Positions 12,032 to 23,647 are shown, numbered from the stretch's first letter. The stretch is 64,000 nt of DNA from Lenzites betulinus (GCA_022264855.1 JABYQU010000015.1:124001-188000), one strand, 5' to 3'. Numbers and translations are program-made. The notes: a model not told the origin generated them from the sequence alone.

Positions 12032-13957
12032 TCATAGCTCGATCCCCTCCAGATTTTTGCCCTGAACCGATATCACATTGCGTTAGCTGCAATCCCCCGT
12101 GGCACAGCGACAGTCCCAGAGCGCAACTCACCAGCTTAGGCAGGCGGACATAGACGTCAGTCCCTGACACGAGGCGGAGTGAGGATATAGGCATAACACA
12201 CCGAGAAAAGGACTCACCGTAGCCGTCTAGGCTGACAAGCTCCAACGACCCACCAAAGTACGTCGCGTATATGTTACTCATGGGAAGCCCGATGCCAATC
12301 CTTGGATGCGGATTCACCCCGTTGGCAGGCGCATCCCTGTCAGCGCTCTGCCGCCATTTCCATATCTGTTCGGACACGGTCGCCGTCATACCCTGCTGGC
12401 TAGAGCTGAGGGAACGCAGCGCGCCGAGGCGTGCGTCGGCAAGACGCCCTGCGTTCCGCACGTGTGAAAAGGAGAATAGATCGGAAGGGGATTTGATCTC
12501 GGGCGAAATGAGGCCACCCCCTGCGCGAGGTCAGGATACGAAAAGGAGCTGAAGGACGGAAAACAGACCTTGGTCAGATATCCTGAGGTAGACATCGTTG
12601 TCACTGGCGACCACAGTCATTCGAACGGGAGGAAGAACATCGGCCGTTGGGTGCTTCACCCGCGTTGCCCGTAGCGACTGTGCGGCTGTAGTGTGAGTTA
12701 AATGTGCAGGTCGCCGCGCTTCGCACGCACGTTCTTCAGCAGCTCGAATATGATGTATCTGCATTTTATGAGCTGCCGTAGCGAGATGTGCAGAGGATGA
12801 CTCACTCTAGGTGTTCCCGGATATAAGCAAAGCGAGTGTCTTTGTGTCCATCGACGATGATTTCAGGCCAGTCTGCGTCGCTGACAACACCAGAAGCAGC
12901 GTCTTCTTCGCTATCGTGAGGCCTTTTACGGAGGTACGAAGCACATCGCTCGATGCTATCCTGTACTTGAAGTCCGGTACAGATGATCCCGACGTTATCA
13001 TGGGAACCTGAAGAGTGATCCCGTGACTTGACGGCCTCTGTCAGGGCAATGTGGTGTTCCGCAAGGACTCTTCTCGATATTCGGGAGACCAGCATTCTCC
13101 GCATGAACGTGTCCAATCGATCGGGAAGCAAGTATGGCGAAGACAAGGAGAGGCCGAGAGACAAGTTTGGAATGACCCATTTACTGGAGAGCCCGTGCTC
13201 AGCCAGATATTCTATGGTAGGGACTGGGCAGCTTACTGTTCGTTCAAAAGCTCGCGGACGAAGTTGCAGAATGCATCGTTCTCTTCTAGAGTGGTTATCT
13301 CAGGGTATCGGCGGAACCTGTGACTTAGGTTACGCGCTCCTCAGCTTCTGAAAACACGACGGCGTACTTGTCGAATGCAGTCCAGTACAGCTAGTCCCGT
13401 CTTTAGACGTCTGTCTCACAAAGTGTAACGAACGCAGACACACCTCATACACTTTGGCTACTCCTTCTTGCGTCACCACCACATACGGCAGCGCTTGCAT
13501 GTCACGCAGTCTATGCGCGATACGAACGGGCAGTTCCGTGCGAACGTAGTTCGCACTCTGCATGTCTAAGTCCGCGGCCGCGTCATACGACCAAGACTGA
13601 CATACCTTGATCAACCGATCTTCATTCATGTACTTCCCAAAGTACACCTATGCGACCCACTTGAACAAAACGTACCCACATACGGGCCCCTTAAGATGTA
13701 ACACATACCAACTGCCGCAGCGTCAGCCTAGTCGCCGGCCGCGAGGCGAGCGCCTCCAGCTGCTTGTTCTGGTAGAAGTGGGTTGCCGTAGAGATCCCGC
13801 GCATGCTGCCAGACAAGCTCTTGCTATGATTCCGCCGAGTCAAGGTCGTCCGAAGCACCGTGCGCACTGGCACTGACGATTGGCCGCATGCGGCCGCTTG
13901 GGTTGACGCTCTTCGTGCAAACATTGAAGGAGTAGAAGAGAGGCACTGCCATGTCAT
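12032..13957 (-). CDS. Mitochondrial pyruvate/branched-chain dehydrogenase kinase (PDK/BCKDK family, Pkp-type)
   Basis: This GHKL-fold kinase phosphorylates and shuts down the E1 subunit of a mitochondrial 2-oxoacid dehydrogenase. The N-terminus is basic and Ser/Thr-rich (PSMFARRASTQAAA), a typical mitochondrial presequence. Then come the four-helix regulatory domain (THFYQNKQLEALASRP, TRLTLRQLVYFGKYM, ELPVRIAHRLRDMQALPYVV, DTFMRRMLVSRISRRVLAEH), the N box (ELLKN followed, after an intron, by SLRATR), the G1 box (DNDVYLRISDQGGG) and the G2 box (GIGLPMSNIYATYFGGSLEL). A final mini-exon supplies GKNLEGIEL after LPKL, with its stop at 12032-12034. At least eight introns are used. Whether it targets pyruvate or branched-chain dehydrogenase cannot be told from sequence alone. 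Confidence 0.93.
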
Positions 13958-14424
13958 TTCCCAGCCAGCGTTACTGCACCGAAGTCGACGAAGTGGGAGA
14001 AAGCAGGGGCTGGACTGGGCGGAGTCATGGACTCGTCGGATGATCCATGCGTCCTCGCGCAAGCTGACCACGTCCGGTGGCTGTGACAGTGACCCGTATA
14101 GGCACCCGCTCCCGGCGGCCCGACGCGGCGGGCGGGAAACGCGTCGGTGGCTGGCAGCGAGCAACGCATATAATGCGTCGAGAGTGTTACACTAGGATAC
14201 ACATGAATTTGACGACGTCATTAGATACGGCGACGACAGATTGATTACTCCAGCTCAGCATGCCGCCGCGGTCATCGATGAACCTCAAACTCAGAGTCTC
14301 AACAGCCCATGCATCGTCGATAGACGACTATCGCTGAGCGCACACGAGATTCGTAGCAACCGTTCAATCACTACACTCCGTCACGCTACTTTACATACAT
14401 TCCGTTCTGCTATGCATTTCGTGT
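13958..14424. other. Intergenic between PDK-family gene and CipC gene
   Basis: 5' flank of the PDK-family gene and 3' flank of the CipC-like gene. No gene is seen. Confidence 0.45.
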
Positions 14425-14838
14425 TTAGTACTCGTCGGCAGTGAATCCATCGTCAACCTGGGCGGCCGCATGACGCTTAGCCTTCTCCGTGTCGATAAAG
14501 TCGAGCTGTAAGCATAGTCAGCGTTATCGTCATGGTCCACACGCAGTTGTACGTACGCCCTTGGTCTCAACCATGCGGTCGATGAAGGCCCCGGCGAAGC
14601 CGGCCATGATCTCCTTTGCCTCCTGGTGGCTCGCGGGCTTGCCATTAGCGGCGCAGTGCTTCTCGTAGGCCTTGGCAGCCTGCACATGAAAGGGATCAGT
14701 ACTGACTCGGTTGCTTGCAGCGAGAGAGCGTACCTCGTAGGAAGCGGCGGCGGCGATCAGCTCGTGAGAGAGCTCTGCCTTGTGGGGGGCGTTGGTGACC
14801 TGCTCGTAGGCATCGGCGTTGCTGTCGAACCAACCCAT
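14425..14838 (-). CDS. CipC-like small protein (DUF3759)
   Basis: A small soluble protein of the CipC/DUF3759 family, named from a concanamycin-induced Aspergillus protein. The biochemical function is unknown, and family members are often strongly induced by stress or during growth on plant material. Three exons join to give MGWFDSNADAYEQVTNAPHK, ELSHELIAAAASYE, AAKAYEKHCAANGKPASHQE, EIMAGFAGAFIDRMVETKG, then LDFIDTEKAKRHAAAQ and the end GFTADEY. The length (about 100 residues) is normal for the family. The start is fixed by the conserved MGWFDS. A consensus TATA box lies 85 bases upstream of the ATG, which fits a highly inducible gene. Confidence 0.93.
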
Positions 14839-14922
14839 TGTGTCGAAAGTGGTAGTGGTGGTGGTGTGTGGGGGATTGAAGTGGTGAGTGCGGGACTGGG
14901 GATCGATGGAGGGAGGGCTCAG

Positions 14923-14930
14923 TTTATATA
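14923..14930 (-). promoter_or_regulatory. TATA box of the CipC-like gene
   Basis: The reverse strand reads CTATATAAA here, 85 bases upstream of the ATG at 14838. This is a near-perfect TATA consensus at a usual distance for a strongly expressed fungal gene. Confidence 0.7.
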
Positions 14931-16070
14931 GACCTAGGGGCGGTCGTGACATCACGTTCTAATAATAGCGGAGGTTGGTGTTACTACGAGGGGACATATG
15001 TCGGCCAGGGTATTTTCCAACGAGTCTGAATCGATCATCAAATGGAATGGCGCTACAGAGAAGGAACCTGCTGAAACGGGTAGATACCAGCCCGGGCGTA
15101 CCTATCCGCAGACTTCCGTAGAGGGGGCATGACCGCGCGATAGCTGCACTGCTTCCCGGTGCTCTCTTCGCTCCACGAACTGACGGTATAGCAGTCCTGT
15201 CGAAGTCGTCCTAATTGATGAGCCTCCTGTCCATCCTCGTATCAATAGAAGATATATCAAACCATGGATGTCAACTTTGTTGACGCACCTGGGTAGCTCC
15301 GTACAAGCATCTGGTTCTCAGGAACAAAGAGTAGTACTACGGACCGTCGTCATGACGTCCGGAGCGTGAAGAGTGGCTGTTGTGTCTATCTGTGCAACGA
15401 AGCCCTTGTGCGCATGGACTGCGGCTTCGATACGTCGGCCTCCCAACAGTTCACACCGCGTATGACCGGAAAGACCCATGGGCAGTGCATTCACGATGGA
15501 ATGGGAAGGTCGGACCCGCGGGGACACCGAGCTAGCCCGCTGTTATGGCGTTAATAGCGAAATACGAGCATCAGAATAAACCAACAGATCGGACTGCCTC
15601 ACATACCGCTCTGTCTGAATACGGGCGAGCTATAATATATAGCAGCGCCACTGGTCCGGATCCTGCGCCGCACATTCCGCAGTCGGGCCTCTGATGTCAC
15701 ATATAATCATGGTCAGCATGTCTCGTTCCCCCTCGAGTGCGTTATCAGGTTAGTAGAACTCCGATGTTGCAAATGCTCCATTGCCTGTATCTGCTATGTT
15801 ACACAGCAGTTGTGAGCACGGCAGAGTGTCCTGTAGGTCTGGTGACTGTGGACGAGACTTGGTACACATGACCGCTTGCTCACATTGACACCGCGGACTC
15901 GCATAACAGTTTACGCGTAGACCTTGACGGATGTGTGCCAAATGTTCCGCTTTAGGGAGCGCGGAAAGAATGGGGAGGTATATACCAGCATCATCCCCGC
16001 CTCCCTAGGCTCGTCCCCAGCCTCTACGGTGATGGGAGCTTCAAACTCCGTCCAAGCTTACCGTAGAGGC

Positions 16071-16119
16071 TGGGCGGACTCGTCGCGCGCTTAGGGGGTA
16101 CCCGTGTGAAAACGTACTT
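16071..16119 (+). repeat. Left arm of the inverted repeat
   Basis: This matches the reverse complement of 16879-16929 with a few substitutions and a two-base length difference in the G run. The arm ends in AAAACGTACTT on the inner side. Confidence 0.75.
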
Positions 16120-16549
16120 AGTCAAAGTTGGGACGTCTCGTATATCACAAGTACTCTACGCTCGCGACAGGGAACGGTGGTAGCGCTACGAAAAGTGCGT
16201 GAAAGCGTTGATAGGAGCTTAAATTTACACCATATAAGGTCCACGAGGCCTTTCATGGAGTTGGACGACGACAGAATTGCAAAATTCCTCCCAGGAGGGG
16301 CAGAAAGCGGCCATAAGTGAGTTGTCTCGAAACTCAATGCAGAAAGTGATACCAAATTTTGGGGGTCAGGTACAGAGAGGACCATGCTTGTGTTCTGCAC
16401 GCTTTTCGAGAATCTGGGCGCAGTTGTGACCCCAGAGCGAGGAAAGAGGCATTGCACTCGATGAGCTCAGGCATCACGTGATCTACCAGAGGGGTCGGCA
16501 GTTAGCGCTCGGGGCTCTTGTCTCGTCTGCGGGTCAGCGCAAGAACAGA

Positions 16550-16579
16550 GCATGAAGAGGTAGATACACCTCTTCATGC
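16550..16579. repeat. Perfect 12-base-pair hairpin
   Basis: GCATGAAGAGGT pairs exactly with ACCTCTTCATGC across a 6-base loop. It lies inside the putative mobile element; no role is assigned. Confidence 0.7.
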
Positions 16580-16878
16580 CCATTTCTGATGCGTTTTTAT
16601 GCACGCATAGTGAACACTTACCTGTGAAATGGGTCTAGGAGCGAGCTAGGGCATATCTGGAGAGCCTGTATGGTTATAGCACTCTTTGGTACTCTCCGTT
16701 CGCGAGATATAGTCCTAGATGAGCACCCGTGTCATTAGAGCCATCCCAAGAATATAAAAAAGTGTTTGAAAGAGCATTAGACAGTATTTTAGAGCATTGA
16801 AAGTATTGTGAATGATGAATGAGCCAGTACATGCACCTGAAGGGTTTACGAGGAGAGCGTCGAAGAGCAAGATTTCCC

Positions 16879-16929
16879 AAGTACGTTTTCACACGGGTAC
16901 CCCCCCTAAGCGCGCGCCGAGTTTGCCCA
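16879..16929 (-). repeat. Right arm of the inverted repeat
   Basis: Partner of 16071-16119. The inner end is AAGTACGTTTT and the outer end is GTTTGCCCA. Confidence 0.75.
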
Positions 16930-17425
16930 GTCGGTAGAACACGACTCGTCTTTTCACTCTCCGCCCCCCCGAAAAGGCGAGTCTCCACGTGTTCTACCAG
17001 ACTGGCCTGCGAGTCTACCGCCTCCCGGGCCTGGGTGATCTCATCGATATCGATAAGTGTAGGGAAATCTGGGGCGATTGGGGTATGCGACGCCCTGACT
17101 GAGGCAGTACTCTCTTCAAGTTGCATATGTAGAGTCATTGGGTGAGTAGTTGAGCTTGTGCAGGGGTTGGTATGCAGAATGTCGCGTGTAAAGAGAGAGG
17201 GCTCAAGCCAAGCTCAGGTCTTGTACAGAGGCGCCCGAACCCTGTGTGACGTCACGAGACCACAAGCGCTCGGTGCGGGGTTGCGCCCGGGGTGAGTGCG
17301 TCGACCCTGTGGCTATACCCTCAACCTCTTTCTCTTGCTGCTGGTACAGATTCTGCAGGACACTATTCTCTTGCCGAGGCTCTCTGCTGTACTATATCAC
17401 CCGAATCTTTAGCATACCCCATCCG

Positions 17426-20400
17426 ATGTCGCAGCGCCCAGGCGCGGAAGAGCGACGGAGACCGAAGGCTTCGTCGCCTTTTGATTTTGACCATGTGGAC
17501 GAGAAGTGAGCTGCTAGACATTAGGAAGTGGCTCCATTTGACACTCGGCGAGAGGCATATGCAACAGTTCGCGGAGGCACTCAAATCCGACGACTCTGCT
17601 CTGCTGAGCGACTTCACAGAGGCTCCCAATAGCCCTGCTGTTGACCCCCAGCACTTGAACTTCGGGAACGTACCTAACGGCCCGCGCGTGCGGAAAATAT
17701 CTGCATTGTCGGATTTCGCCCCGGTAAACGTCAAAGTCAAGAGGTGTGCATACACATACCTTCCACAGCCAGTGGCTTACCGAACTTTGCGAGCGAAGAC
17801 GAAGGCGAACACCCCGACCCGCGCATAAAGGTCGCGAGTGGCTCTACCTAATTTTACGTTGGCCGTTATTAGTACGACCATTCGTCAATCACGCGTTCAT
17901 ATACTGATTGACTGCTTAGGGCCTCATCTTCTTATTCATCGCCGGACAATTCAGTATGTACGTCATAATCCGACAGCTAGTGAACGCGAAGGAATGGGTA
18001 TCAGCATGTATGTACACATTTCCACTCCCACAAAAGTAGCCTACTGAACTGCGGTAAGGGCGAGGTAGAAGGGGTATCCTTCGTGCAAGATTGAGAAATG
18101 CGCAAACATATCAGGTAAGCAGATGAAGGAGCATAGGAAATGACTGTCTAACTGAAGTTTCTGTAGGAGTGGAAGGATGCTGCATTGGCCCTAGACGAGT
18201 ATATGCACTTTGATGACTGGAAGCTCCTCGACGAGGACCCTTACTACGACTGGAAACTTGTTCGCAAGGTTGGTAACATGCACTTACATAGCGTAAGCCA
18301 AGTAACCAAATGCCTATACGTTCTAGGTCCGTCGTTCCTTGAAGGCCTGCCGGGAAAAGAACGATGCACGTGGCGTTCTCGGAGTACTAGAAACGTGCCT
18401 CAGAACGAACTTCGCTGGCATGGAGAGTGCCAGGTGAGTCTCAATCACGAGATGGAAGGACAGTGTCCTGATGTTCTGATTTGGTGGATAGATTGTACAG
18501 TGAGGTAGGTGTCGATTCCATGGAGGAAGTTGCGCAGCCTAACATTACGTGCAGACGTATTACGGCACGAAAGTTCTCATTGAAGGTACGCCGTGTGGGA
18601 ATAGACCGCATGGACTCCCATTCATCATGAATCTCGACAGCATACATCGACGAAGTGGAGAAGGCACTTGAATACATCCGTGAAACATCAGACATATCCA
18701 ATGAGGAAAAGAAGCGGTTCTTCAAGAGTGCGAACACCAATCTTGGAACCTCTGCCTTGTGCCTTTCAGGCGGCGCGTCTTTCGGATACTGTGAGTTGGG
18801 CGTACCATTATTAGTTCTTTGTACCCTTCGCTCACCGACGCATATGTCGTGCGGCAGATCACTTCGGTGTCGTGAAAGCGTTTTTGGATCAACATCTGCT
18901 TCCCCGCGTTGTTTCGGGGACATCCGCCGGCGGTCTCGTTGCAGCTCTCGTGTGCACACGCACAGACGCCGAGCTCCGGGAACTTCTAGTCCCAGAGTTA
19001 GCTAACCGTATCAGTGCGTGCGAGGATACCTTCCAGGTATGGTTCACGAGGTTTTGGACCACGGGCGCAAGGTTTGACAGCCTGACATGGGCGAAGAAAG
19101 TAAGCGCAAATACGGCGTCTGCATGAGGGTTTACTGACGGCCTATACCACTAAGGCGTGCTTTTTTACTCGGGGTTCGATGACTTTCCGCGAGGCATACA
19201 TGCGCACTGGGCGCATCTTGAACATATCAGTCATCCCTGCGGAACGTCACTCGTGCGTTCTTCTATCGGCGCGAAGCTGCCTCGTGTACTCACCGCATAC
19301 ACTCGCATAGGCCGACGAAGCTACTTAACTACATAACGGCGCCTGATACCGTCATCTGGAGCGCCCTTTTGGCGTCCGCCGCTGTTCCCGGTATCTTGAA
19401 CCCTGTGGCTCTGATGCAGAAAACGAAGGAGGGAAACATCGTGCCGTGGAACTGGGGAAGCAAATTCAAGGACGGCTCTCTAAGGTTCGCTCCGGCATCT
19501 CATCTCGGATATGCATAAACTCATCCCATGCAGAGTCGACATTCCCGTCCAAGCGCTCAATCTCTACTTCAATGGTATGTTCGAGACCAGCATTGAGAAG
19601 CGTATGCAAGCTCACCCCACAAACAGTCACCCATCCTATCGTTTCGCAGGTCAATCCTCACGTGCATCTGTTCTTTTTCGCTCCTCAAGGGTCGGCCGGA
19701 AAGCCCGTAGCGCACAGCAAGGGAAAAGGTTTGATGATAGGCCATTTCCATCTCATATGTTTTCTCACCTCCACATAGGATGGCGAGGCAACTTCCTCCT
19801 CTCTGCTGCGGAACAATGGCTTAAGCTTGAGTTGACCAAGAATTTCAAGGTGTGTGATATCGCCCGTGATAATGATAGGACTGCTCGGGCTCACTCGGCG
19901 TGCAGTTGATTCGGGACCTGGACCTGTTGCCGCAGCTGCTCGGACAGGATTGGTCTAGTGTTTTCTTGCAGCGGTTCGAAGGCTCTGTGACGTGCGTAAA
20001 GAGTGTCGTTATTCGGCGCCCACGAACTGATGGTATCTTTGCCACCAGCATATGGCCACGCACCCGACTGATGGTAAGTCCGAGCTTGAGACCACGAGAT
20101 GAGTAGCTCACCCCCTTTGGCAGGACTGGTTGCACATCCTCAGCGACCCGGATCCTGCGGAGTTGGAGAGAATGATGCGCATCGGACAGCTCGTCACTTG
20201 GCCCAAGGTATCCGTGCTCTCGCTGCCTATTCTGAAGAGGTCTCGCTCACCATCAACAGTTGCACATGATAGAGAACCGTCATCGGCTCGAACAACAGAT
20301 CTTCCTGGGCCGCCAGAGCGTTCGCAAGGCGATGCAAAGCGGAAGTCGTGAACGAGCGACTGCCAAAATTGAATCGCTGCCCCAAGAACCAGTGCCGCTA

Positions 20401-21051
20401 CCGAACACGGGGACGAAACTTCCCGTCTTTGCGGCGCCTCCTTTGTTAGCAAACACCGCCTCTGAGGAGCCACTGCCCATGGACACGGATGCTGAGGCTG
20501 CGTACATCAACGGCTCCGGGGAGCGGAGCTCTGTGGCGTCCCAACCGTCTACTTCCCATCGCGAACCCTCTGAGAATGGCCACAACCGACGTCACCAGCC
20601 GCGACGGAGACGAACGCCATTAGCTGTACATCCTGACGAGGACTTGCACGATATCACCGAGGGCGACTTCGGTGCTGCGACCCCCGACCCGCCGCCTCCC
20701 CCCTCTGGAAGCGATACCGACAGGCTTTCGATACACCGGGGGCACCACGCGCGTGCATCGGAGACGTCCAGCCTCTTCAAGCGGCTGCGCAAGGCATCTC
20801 TCAACGCCGCCTTCTCTCCGTTCTCGTCGCTGCGTCGACTACCGCGCAGTCTGGTCGGGGAAGGACAGACCGAGGCGACGCCCGAGCCCGTGTGGTCAGG
20901 CGATAGCTCATCCGATGACGACGATCTGTCAATATTATCGACGAGAAGGACTAGATACCCGTCGGCTTTCGAGCTGCACCAGGAATGGATGAGGAATGGG
21001 AGCGGCCCGTCGGATGAGGGAGGGCCGCCGGAAGTAAATCAGGACATTTGA
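17426..21051 (+). CDS. Patatin-fold triacylglycerol lipase (Tgl3/Tgl4/Tgl5 family)
   Basis: This lipid-droplet lipase is of the fungal Tgl3-5 type, which hydrolyses stored triacylglycerol with a Ser-Asp dyad. Joined exons give: a start MSQRPGAEERRRPKASSPFD joined across an intron at 17508 to HMQQFAEALKSDD; DFAPVNVKVKR; a hydrophobic segment (LIFLFIAGQFSMYVIIRQLV); the DUF3336 region (WKLLDEDPYYDWKLVRKV); the glycine-rich oxyanion stretch LCLSGGASFGYYH; the nucleophile motif GTSAGG; and the dyad Asp in KDGSLRVDIP. A long disordered Ser/Pro-rich tail ends EVNQDI. Roughly ten short introns are used. The ATG was chosen because the 17508 splice restores a continuous reading into the conserved part. 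All catalytic residues are present. Confidence 0.93.
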
Positions 21052-21341
21052 CACACGCACGGATGCATGTACTCAATCATTCTTGCTGTATTCTACACAC
21101 AATCGCATGGTATCTTCTCTTGGACTTTCTTCGCGCGGCACGATTCTGCGGAGGTAGCGGCGCCCACGGGCCGAGAGCGGATGTTATAAGCGCCGGTGTG
21201 TATGCGGTGTGCGGGGGAAAGGCGACTCATTGAGAACCGTCGTGGTGCTCGGAATACGAGGTCGCTCCGTTTCACCCCTTCTACGGCCTGCCGCACCAGC
21301 TGCATAACACATACAACAAGAACACAATCACGACCGGCAGT

Positions 21342-22366
21342 ATGGATCCCGACCAGGCTGTAGCACCAGCTGCTCGACCGGACCACGATGCTGTGGCGGC
21401 AGCAATAGAACGCAGGATGCAGGTGGAGAGGGAGAAGGCCGCTGCAGCAGTGCAACCCTCGTCGTTCGACGGAAAGCATGAGAGGCGGCAGGAGTTCCGC
21501 AGGATGATCGACCCTGGCATACTGCGGCCTAATCCCCGGCCGCTCGCGCTCGAGTCCCTGCAAGTACTGCTGCTCCCTGTCATGCACCCGCGTTCGAGAG
21601 GGAATAACAGATTGGTTCTCTGATGTAGACGCTTCTGAAGTTGGCGCAGAACATCATTGACCATCCGGGCGAGGCGAAGTACCAGAGGTTCAAACCGACG
21701 AATGCCACCATCAAGCGGGTACTAGTCGACCCAAGGGGTACGCTCGAATATGCAGTTGCGGTACGTTGTGATATTGCATGCACGTCATAATGAGATCGTC
21801 CTGATGGAGCTTCGGAAGCTTGGATTCCATCCCGAAGTGCGCATTTCCCATGACCACGAGCGTATGTGTATTGTGGCTGAACGGGCTGCTCTAGGTCGAG
21901 AACTTCCAGCCTTTCTACATCTTCAACAAGCGCTACCTCGATGATCTGCACATAGGTGCCGCAATGATCAAGGAAGCCCTCGAACGTGAATTGGTGAAGG
22001 AAGAGCGCGATCAGCGACGGAGAGCGGACGAAAAGGCCGCCCACGACGCCGCGGTAGCAAAGGTGGCGTATTCTGCCACCCTATTCTTTCGATGTACTGA
22101 CCAGTGCAATCCAGGTCAAGCAAGCCTTCTATGACGACAGGAAAGGAAGAGCAGTGGTCGACGAGCGTGAACGGATCGCGCGTGCTGCCGCAGCAGCAAA
22201 TCGCGCCGCGGGGTCCCCGGCTCCTGCTCCTATCGCAGACCACCGACCGAAGCGTCGCATGCCCGGATCGGGTCACACGCTCTCGGGCGAAGTTATCGAC
22301 GTAGATGAAGACGACGAACAAGATGGCGGCGCTGTCGCTCACGGAGACCACGATGCCGAAGAGTAG
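21342..22366 (+). CDS. PUB-domain protein (Cdc48/p97-binding type), copy 1
   Basis: The PUB (PUG) domain binds the C-terminal tail of the Cdc48/p97 ATPase. Joined exons give an Ala/Glu/Arg-rich N-terminus, then ERRQEFRRMIDPGIL and LALESLQ. An intron follows, then the PUB core (TLLKLAQNIIDHPGEAKYQR, NATIKRVLVDPRGTLEYAVA, LGFHPEVENFQPFYIFN), a helical Glu/Arg/Ala-rich segment (EALERELVKEERDQRRRADE), and a tail with GEVIDVDEDDEQDG that looks like a SUMO-interacting motif. Five exons are likely; the ATG at 21342 starts MDPDQAVAPAARPD. No thioredoxin, UBX or peptidase domain is visible. It lies 355 bases before a paralogue on the same strand. Role inferred: an adaptor for Cdc48. Confidence 0.85.
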
Positions 22367-22721
22367 GCGTCTTTGGTGGTCCGACACTGTACATCACCAC
22401 CTGTATCTATACCTGTATGAACTCAGCGGATGCTATCGAAGATGACCCAGCCGCAGCCCATGAGGTGCGTATTCTCGAGGAGGAAACGTTGCTTACCGCA
22501 CATCGTCCGAAGAACCCCGCTTCCGACTTCCAAGTGGTGCACACGTGAGCGGTTTGCTTGCCCTTCCTCGGTTCGACTGACACGACGACCTCATGTGAGA
22601 ATATTACCGCAGCACCACGCCTACAGCTAGATTGAATGTCCACTTAAAAGGTTGGCATGGGCGAGGTGATGCCTCGTTAACTCACCCCACATCTCTTCCG
22701 TAACCTATATCCTGAGCAGCC

Positions 22722-23647
22722 ATGGCCACCGTCGATCGGTCTAAGATAGCTGCCGCTGCAGAACAAAACGTACGACGCATGAGGAAGAATGAGCCCGCCC
22801 GACTGTTGTACACAGCCTTCGACGGCGAGTACGAGCTCCGCCAACGCTTCCGCAAGCGGATAGACCGCGAGGTGCTCGAGCTGAATGCACCCAAACTCGC
22901 GCTCCAGTCGCTCCAAGTTCGTGCCAGAACGCGTCCTTGGTACGCTGTACATGCACTCACGGATTTGTGGTGGCATACCGCGGTTGCAGGTCGTGGCGAA
23001 GTTGGCGGAGAACATCCTCGCGGACCCTAACAACCTGACGTTCCGTAAAGTGAAAATGGACAATGTACGCATCAAGAAATTAGTGGTTGAACCGAAAGGT
23101 GCTGTTCAGCTGCTTGTCGATGTATGTCTGCATATGCTGTTCTCCTCGTGGCACTGATCAGACTTCTGTCTCCATAGATGGGTTTCAGAGAGCAGGTAAT
23201 GCCGTACTACACATGCCTCGAATAGCTCCAATCGTCATAATTTCTCAAACGAACGGGCACTACTGGACAGGTGGAAGACTTTGTCCCGCACTACGTCTTC
23301 AGGAAGAAGAACATGAATGAGCTACGTATCGGTGCATCCATGATCAAAGAGGCGATCGCGCGCGAGGCGAAGAGACAGGAAGACGAGGAGCTCAAGAACG
23401 CTCGCGAGGCCGCCGAACTCGCAGCGCACATGGAGAAGGTGCGGGTGCATCTGCTACCGACGATGTCTCTGGACGACAGCTTACATCTGAAAAACGCGGC
23501 TTGTAGATTCACCTGCAGTTCATGGACGACCGCCTGTCTGTTGCTGCACGCGCACAGCGCGAGCGACATTCTGGTTATCAAGAAAAGGGTATACCCCGTC
23601 GCGAGGGACCCGGTGATGGCAGCAATATTGTAACGCTTCGTGGTTGA
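22722..23647 (+). CDS. PUB-domain protein, copy 2 (paralogue of the upstream gene)
   Basis: This has the same architecture as its upstream neighbour: YELRQRFRKRIDREVLELNA, LALQSLQ with an intron at the same place, then the PUB core (VVAKLAENILADPNNLTFRK, IKKLVVEPKGAVQLLVDMGF, VEDFVPHYVFRKKNMNELR). A charged helix follows (IKEAIAREAKRQEDEELKNA). The last intron (GTGCGG...TGTAG, acceptor near 23510) leads into IHLQFMDDRLSVAARAQRER and a tail ending NIVTLRG, with the stop at 23645-23647. It lacks the acidic VIDVDEDD tail of copy 1, so the two may have different partners. The 3' end faces RDH54 with a gap of about 100 bases. Confidence 0.83.

Larger units (their letters stand above)
16016..16998. 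mobile_element. Putative non-autonomous foldback element
   Basis: A near-50-base inverted repeat (16071-16119 against 16879-16929) flanks about 760 bases. Both copies share the core CTTAGGGGGTACCCGTGTGA, with two extra G in the right copy. At each outer side a hairpin overlaps the repeat end: 16016-16030 pairs perfectly with 16060-16074 (15 bases), and 16933-16943 pairs with 16988-16998 (11 perfect bases, extended past one bulge). No transposase is encoded and no clear target-site duplication was found, so class and borders are uncertain. Confidence 0.5.
14839..17425. other. Gene-poor 2.6 kb interval
   Basis: Apart from the CipC promoter at its left end and the inverted-repeat element described separately, I see no supportable gene. 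Two modest minus-strand ORFs (16122-16457 and 16674-17138) have no recognisable motif; they overlap the inverted repeats or the space between them. A TATA-like run (CTATAATATATAG) lies near 15631 but no gene follows it. Confidence 0.5.

Noticed and set aside
15628..15643. TATA-like run at 15628 and a similar one at 40907
   Set aside because: Both read GAGCTATAATATATA but neither is followed at a suitable distance by a supportable start codon. Probably chance AT-rich sequence.
16674..17138. Minus-strand ORF of 154 codons across the right inverted repeat
   Set aside because: No motif, no splice partners, and it runs through the repeat arm and hairpin, so it is more likely part of the element than a gene.
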